From NCBI GenBank assembly GCA_937925645.1, contig CALAMB010000367.1, positions 1-6,221 on the forward strand: a stretch of DNA of 6,221 bases, read 5' to 3'. The translations under genes were made by a program, and so were the position numbers. Below are positions 3,430 through 6,221 of the stretch, in pieces. Every line of letters starts with the position of its first letter. Positions within the stretch are counted from its first letter, which is position 1. Under the pieces are notes generated by a model that searched no databases, was not told the origin of the DNA, and was given only the letters and a program-made list of their open reading frames with translations. The stretch comes from an uncultured Acidobacteriota bacterium. GTDB lineage: Bacteria; Acidobacteriota; JAAYUB01.

Positions 3430-5517
3430 TCATCGTAGTTCCTGCCGCTCGAGGAGCAGCCGGGCGGCCAGCGCCGTCCAGATGTACTGCCGGTTCCAGC
3501 CCGCCTGGCGGTCGTCGGCGGAGTAGAACTCCCAGAAGCTGTGGTTCGCCCTGAGCTGCCACGCCACCGCGGCCGCGACCCGGTCGGCCAGCTCCTTCGC
3601 CTCGCGGTGGAAGTGGTAGCGCACCAGGCCGCGAAACACCAGGTACTGCCACGGCACCCAGACGGGGCCGTTCCAGTAGCCCATGGGATTGTAGTCGGGG
3701 TCGTCGGCGGCGAGACTGGGTACGCCAAACTCCCGCCGGAACGTGGCCGGGTTGTTCACGTGCCCCCGCAGTCGCGCCGCCTGCTCGGGCGTGGCCACGC
3801 CGGCCCAGAGCGCCAGGAAGCCGATGATCTCCTTCACCTTCAAGTCGTCGGGCGCGTTCAGGCTGAAGTCGTGGTCGACCTTGTCCACGTGGTAGTAGAA
3901 GCCCGTCGCCGGGTCCCAGAAGGTCTGGTTGATCCGCTCGGTCCGCGCCTTCGCCTCGGCCCGCCAGCTCTCGGCTTCGCCGGCCATGCCCAGCTCCGCC
4001 GCCATGTCGGCCAGGGCGTCCGCCTCGGCCACCAGCAGGATGTTCAGGTCGGCGGCCTCCAGTTGGTCAGGTTTGCCGACCCGGTCCCACACCGCCACGC
4101 GCGCGTCGCGCACCGACTCCAGCTCGCCGTGACCGCCCCACTCGCACAGGCCGTCGCCGTCGGTGTCGCGCTGCGCCGGCCAGAACCGATAGAACTTGAC
4201 GCCCGCGGCGTATGCCTCAGCCAGGAACTGCCGGTCGCCGGTCAGCCGGTACAGCTCCCGGTTCGTCCAGTTGAACCACGGCGCCGCCGAGGTGGGCTTG
4301 CCCTCAATGGGGATGGTCTCGTCCAGGTACGGGCCGGTGCGGTAGTTGATGTAGCCGTCGGGCCCCTGCCGGTCCATGAAGACACGCTGCGAATCCAGCG
4401 CGGCGGCCGGGTCCATGAGCGCGCCGGCGAGCATCACCAGACTCTCGTGGAAGACCTGTCCGCCGTAGCCCCAGCCCCACCGCGGCTCGCGGGAGAAGAC
4501 GTAGTAGTTCGTGCGGCACTTCCCCTCGGGGGGCATCAGGCACTGGCGGAACAGGCTGAACGCGTGCCAGTACACGGCCGCCTCGTCCGCCGACAGGCCC
4601 TTCGGCTCCGGGATCCGCGCGTAGGCGGCCGCCGACTCCGCCTCCGCCGCGGCCAGGTCCAGCCTCAGCGCCGCCCGGGCCGCCGCCTCGATCTCCGCCG
4701 GTGGATCGCTTGCCGGCCCCGCCGCGCGGACCACCCGCAGCCGCGCCGCCTGGCCCGGCGCGATGACCAGGTTCTTCTGCAGCGCCAGCACGGGCGCGCC
4801 CGCCACCGGCAGCCGCCGGCCGAGCTCCGGCTGGGCGGCGTCGGCGCGCCAGGCGGCCGCGTTCTCCGGCGGCGCCTCCAGGGCGTCGTAGCCGCCCCAG
4901 CCGTCGGCCATGGCGTCCATGAGCAGCACGTCCTGCTGGTCTTCCACAACCGGGATCTCGTGCTCGATCATCCACGCGTCGCGGGGCTCCCGGTGGCGGA
5001 AGGCGAGGCCGTCCCAGCCCGGCAGCAGCGCCGGCGCCGCCACCCCGCCCGCCAGGCGATGGAAGAGCGGATAGACGGCCACGGCGGCGGGCTGTCCGCC
5101 GTCGTTGGTGAGCGACACCTCCAGCAGCGCGGCGCGGGAGCTGTGCACCGCGAACACGAGGTCCAGCCGGATGTCCCGGAAGGGTCGGGCCGTCGCCCGC
5201 ACGAGGTCGCTGTACGAGGCGGTGATCACCGGCTGCTCCCAGTACTCATCGAGCCGGTGGACCAGCCGGCCGCGGCAGCGGAAGGCGACGCCGAAGCTGC
5301 CGCCCGCCTCGCTGAAGCACTCGAGGCCGCGCCCGTCGTCGAACCACAGGAACTGGTAGGCGTGGTCCAGCCGGTACTCCGAGCGCGCCGGCGCCGCGGC
5401 ATACGTGGTGTAGACCGGCGCGTCGCGGCCCGCCGACAGCGCGCCCAGGTAATCGGCGGCCGCTGTCGAAGCGGCCAGCGCGGCGAGCAGTCCCGCGAGA
5501 ATCAGCGCGCGTCTCAT
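3430..5517 (-). CDS. Exported GH63/MGH1-like (alpha/alpha)6-barrel glycoside hydrolase
   Basis: The chosen start at 5517 gives 695 residues. It has AAGGAG 7 bases upstream and places a signal peptide at residues 1-21 (basic MRR, hydrophobic core, Ala-rich end); an in-frame ATG at 5628 would bury that signal and overlap the upstream gene. Residues about 22-290 form an N-terminal beta-rich domain and about 300-695 the six-hairpin barrel. Barrel motifs include WGWGYGGQVFHES (347-359), DTDGDGLCEW (451-460, an acidic DxDGDG loop that may bind calcium), ESVRD (467-471), GYWNGPVW (613-620) and FWEFYSADD (661-669). By comparison with GH63 and mannosylglycerate hydrolase relatives, D471 is the likely catalytic acid and E663 the likely base. 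Such enzymes act on alpha-glucosides or alpha-mannosides; the substrate here is unknown. The usual WxWD and YWRGPVW motifs read WGWG and YWNGPVW. It overlaps the upstream glycosidase gene by ATGA, implying one operon and coupled translation. Confidence 0.85.
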   Translation of the reverse strand: MRRALILAGLLAALAASTAAADYLGALSAGRDAPVYTTYAAAPARSEYRLDHAYQFLWFDDGRGLECFSEAGGSFGVAFRCRGRLVHRLDEYWEQPVITASYSDLVRATARPFRDIRLDLVFAVHSSRAALLEVSLTNDGGQPAAVAVYPLFHRLAGGVAAPALLPGWDGLAFRHREPRDAWMIEHEIPVVEDQQDVLLMDAMADGWGGYDALEAPPENAAAWRADAAQPELGRRLPVAGAPVLALQKNLVIAPGQAARLRVVRAAGPASDPPAEIEAAARAALRLDLAAAEAESAAAYARIPEPKGLSADEAAVYWHAFSLFRQCLMPPEGKCRTNYYVFSREPRWGWGYGGQVFHESLVMLAGALMDPAAALDSQRVFMDRQGPDGYINYRTGPYLDETIPIEGKPTSAAPWFNWTNRELYRLTGDRQFLAEAYAAGVKFYRFWPAQRDTDGDGLCEWGGHGELESVRDARVAVWDRVGKPDQLEAADLNILLVAEADALADMAAELGMAGEAESWRAEAKARTERINQTFWDPATGFYYHVDKVDHDFSLNAPDDLKVKEIIGFLALWAGVATPEQAARLRGHVNNPATFRREFGVPSLAADDPDYNPMGYWNGPVWVPWQYLVFRGLVRYHFHREAKELADRVAAAVAWQLRANHSFWEFYSADDRQAGWNRQYIWTALAARLLLERQELR

Positions 5518-6221
5518 CGCCGATCTCCTTTCCGCCCCCTGGGCTCCGGTTCGGGCGGCGGCGCCGTCAGGCGCACGGTCACCGTGTGGTCCAGCCACGG
5601 GGCGTCGCCGGACGGGAAGTCCACCCACAGCCGGACCGGCCCGCCGTCATCCGGCGCCCGCGCCGCCCCCTCCACCGCCGCGACGGTCCACGCGCCCGGC
5701 GCCAGCTCGAGGATCTCCCGGCTGCCGGGGCGACCCTGCAGGCGCACGGTGAGCGCGCCGCCGGCGAAGGCGGCGTCCACCACGCGGAAGGCGCCCGAGC
5801 CGTCGCCCGGCACCGGCCGGGGCACCGGGGGCACCAGCTCCGGCCCCAGGGCGTGGCGGATCTCCAGCGTCGTCCGGCGGTGGACGCGGATGGTGATGTC
5901 CAGCCGGACGCCGTCGGGGCCGTCGGTCGCGCCGGCGTCCACGACTCCGCCGTCGAGGCGCGCCCGCCCCAGCCGCGTGCCGGCGGGGAGCCGCGGCCGG
6001 AAGCGGATCGCCAGCGGCCCCTCGCCCGAATGGGTGAAAGTGTAGACCGTGGCGTCGGGGCGGCGCTCCAGCGCCAGGTGCAGCACGTGCCCGCCCACCC
6101 GGAGCCGCTCCACGCTCACGCGGTCCCAGTGGGCCGGAAACGCCGGCGCCAGTTCCACCCGGTGCTCCAGCGCGGCGGGGCGCAGGCCCAGCATCCCCTC
6201 GAAGACCGGCTGCAGCACCAT
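5514..6221 (-). CDS. Glycosidase-like protein, C-terminal part (amylo-alpha-1,6-glucosidase-type tail)
   Basis: The frame is open from the right edge for 235 residues to a TGA at 5516-5514; the ATG at the edge is chance, and the true start lies outside. The first visible residues, PVFEGMLGLRP (5-15), ELAPAFPAHWDRVSVERLRV (23-42) and HVLHLALERRP (45-55), resemble the barrel end and C-terminal beta-sandwich of bacterial glycogen-debranching or amylo-alpha-1,6-glucosidase-like proteins. In that family a phrase of the type 'LGLRP...L.PALP..W..V.V..LRVG' follows the last barrel helix. The remainder (about 60-235) is beta-rich and ends in a Pro/Glu/Arg tail. No catalytic residues are visible. Its stop overlaps the ATG of the downstream GH63-like gene by four bases, so the two are almost certainly co-transcribed and their products may act on the same glycan. 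The family call is from recalled resemblance. Confidence 0.7.
   Translation of the reverse strand: MVLQPVFEGMLGLRPAALEHRVELAPAFPAHWDRVSVERLRVGGHVLHLALERRPDATVYTFTHSGEGPLAIRFRPRLPAGTRLGRARLDGGVVDAGATDGPDGVRLDITIRVHRRTTLEIRHALGPELVPPVPRPVPGDGSGAFRVVDAAFAGGALTVRLQGRPGSREILELAPGAWTVAAVEGAARAPDDGGPVRLWVDFPSGDAPWLDHTVTVRLTAPPPEPEPRGRKGDRR
5525..5530 (-). promoter_or_regulatory. Ribosome binding site deciding the start of the GH63-like gene
   Basis: AAGGAG on the minus strand ends 7 bases before the ATG at 5517-5515. It lies inside the last codons of the upstream gene. It supports 5517 over the longer in-frame start at 5628. Confidence 0.85.

Noticed and set aside
3430..5628. Start of the GH63-like gene at 5628, giving 732 residues
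   Set aside because: The extra 37 residues are Arg/Gly-rich frame noise inside the upstream gene; the start at 5517 has a ribosome site and begins a clean signal peptide.
3541..6045. A very long plus-strand open frame (834 codons) opposite the glycosidase genes
   Set aside because: Its product is Arg/Gly/Ala/Pro/Val-rich without domain motifs, and the minus strand carries clear signal peptides, motifs and ribosome sites. It is a high-GC antisense shadow.
1..6221. tRNA, rRNA, transposase or phage genes
   Set aside because: None was recognised by eye on either strand; small RNA genes within the repeats cannot be excluded without a covariance search.

Overview
This is a GC-rich bacterial chromosomal segment. 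It holds three genes for secreted-type six-hairpin glycosidases on the minus strand, with a two-gene cofactor module (thi4 and coaX) sitting between them. The high-GC coding style, AGGAGG-type ribosome binding sites, long mosaics of short tandem repeats between genes, several large (alpha/alpha)6 glycosidases and a sulfide-type bacterial Thi4 together suggest an Acidobacteriota-like or similar environmental, probably anaerobic, bacterium. The phylum is a guess: no rRNA or clade marker is present.

Layout. 1-604 (minus): N-terminal part of an exported amylo-alpha-1,6-glucosidase-like protein that runs off the left edge. 605-1210: intergenic, with a likely promoter for that gene and then about 500 bases of tandem short-word arrays with periods of 6, 7 and 8. 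1223-1416: a sigma70-like promoter, a TPP riboswitch and an expression platform in which the Shine-Dalgarno sequence can be sequestered. 1417-2193 (plus): thi4. 2203-3027 (minus): coaX-like type III pantothenate kinase, converging on thi4 with 9 bases between the stop codons. 3040-3429: coaX promoter and a second mosaic of the same repeat words. 3430-5517 (minus): a complete exported GH63/MGH1-like glycosidase. 5514-6221 (minus): C-terminal part of another glycosidase-like protein, overlapping the previous gene by ATGA and so probably in one operon with it.

How the parts relate. Thi4 makes the thiazole half of thiamine from NAD, glycine and sulfide, and the riboswitch makes this respond to thiamine pyrophosphate. 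CoaX starts coenzyme A synthesis from pantothenate. Both are cofactor genes, but they face each other and have separate promoters. The glycosidases would act outside the cytoplasm on alpha-linked glycans; their exact substrate cannot be read from the sequence.

The most unusual feature is the repeat organisation. The two intergenic regions flanking thi4-coaX carry the same word families in near mirror-image order. An outer pair of about 155-160 bases (694-853 and 3272-3427) and an inner pair (about 1071-1136 and 3087-3137) are inverted relative to each other, so the cofactor module lies at the centre of a nested inverted-repeat arrangement, inside what otherwise reads as a same-strand glycosidase cluster.
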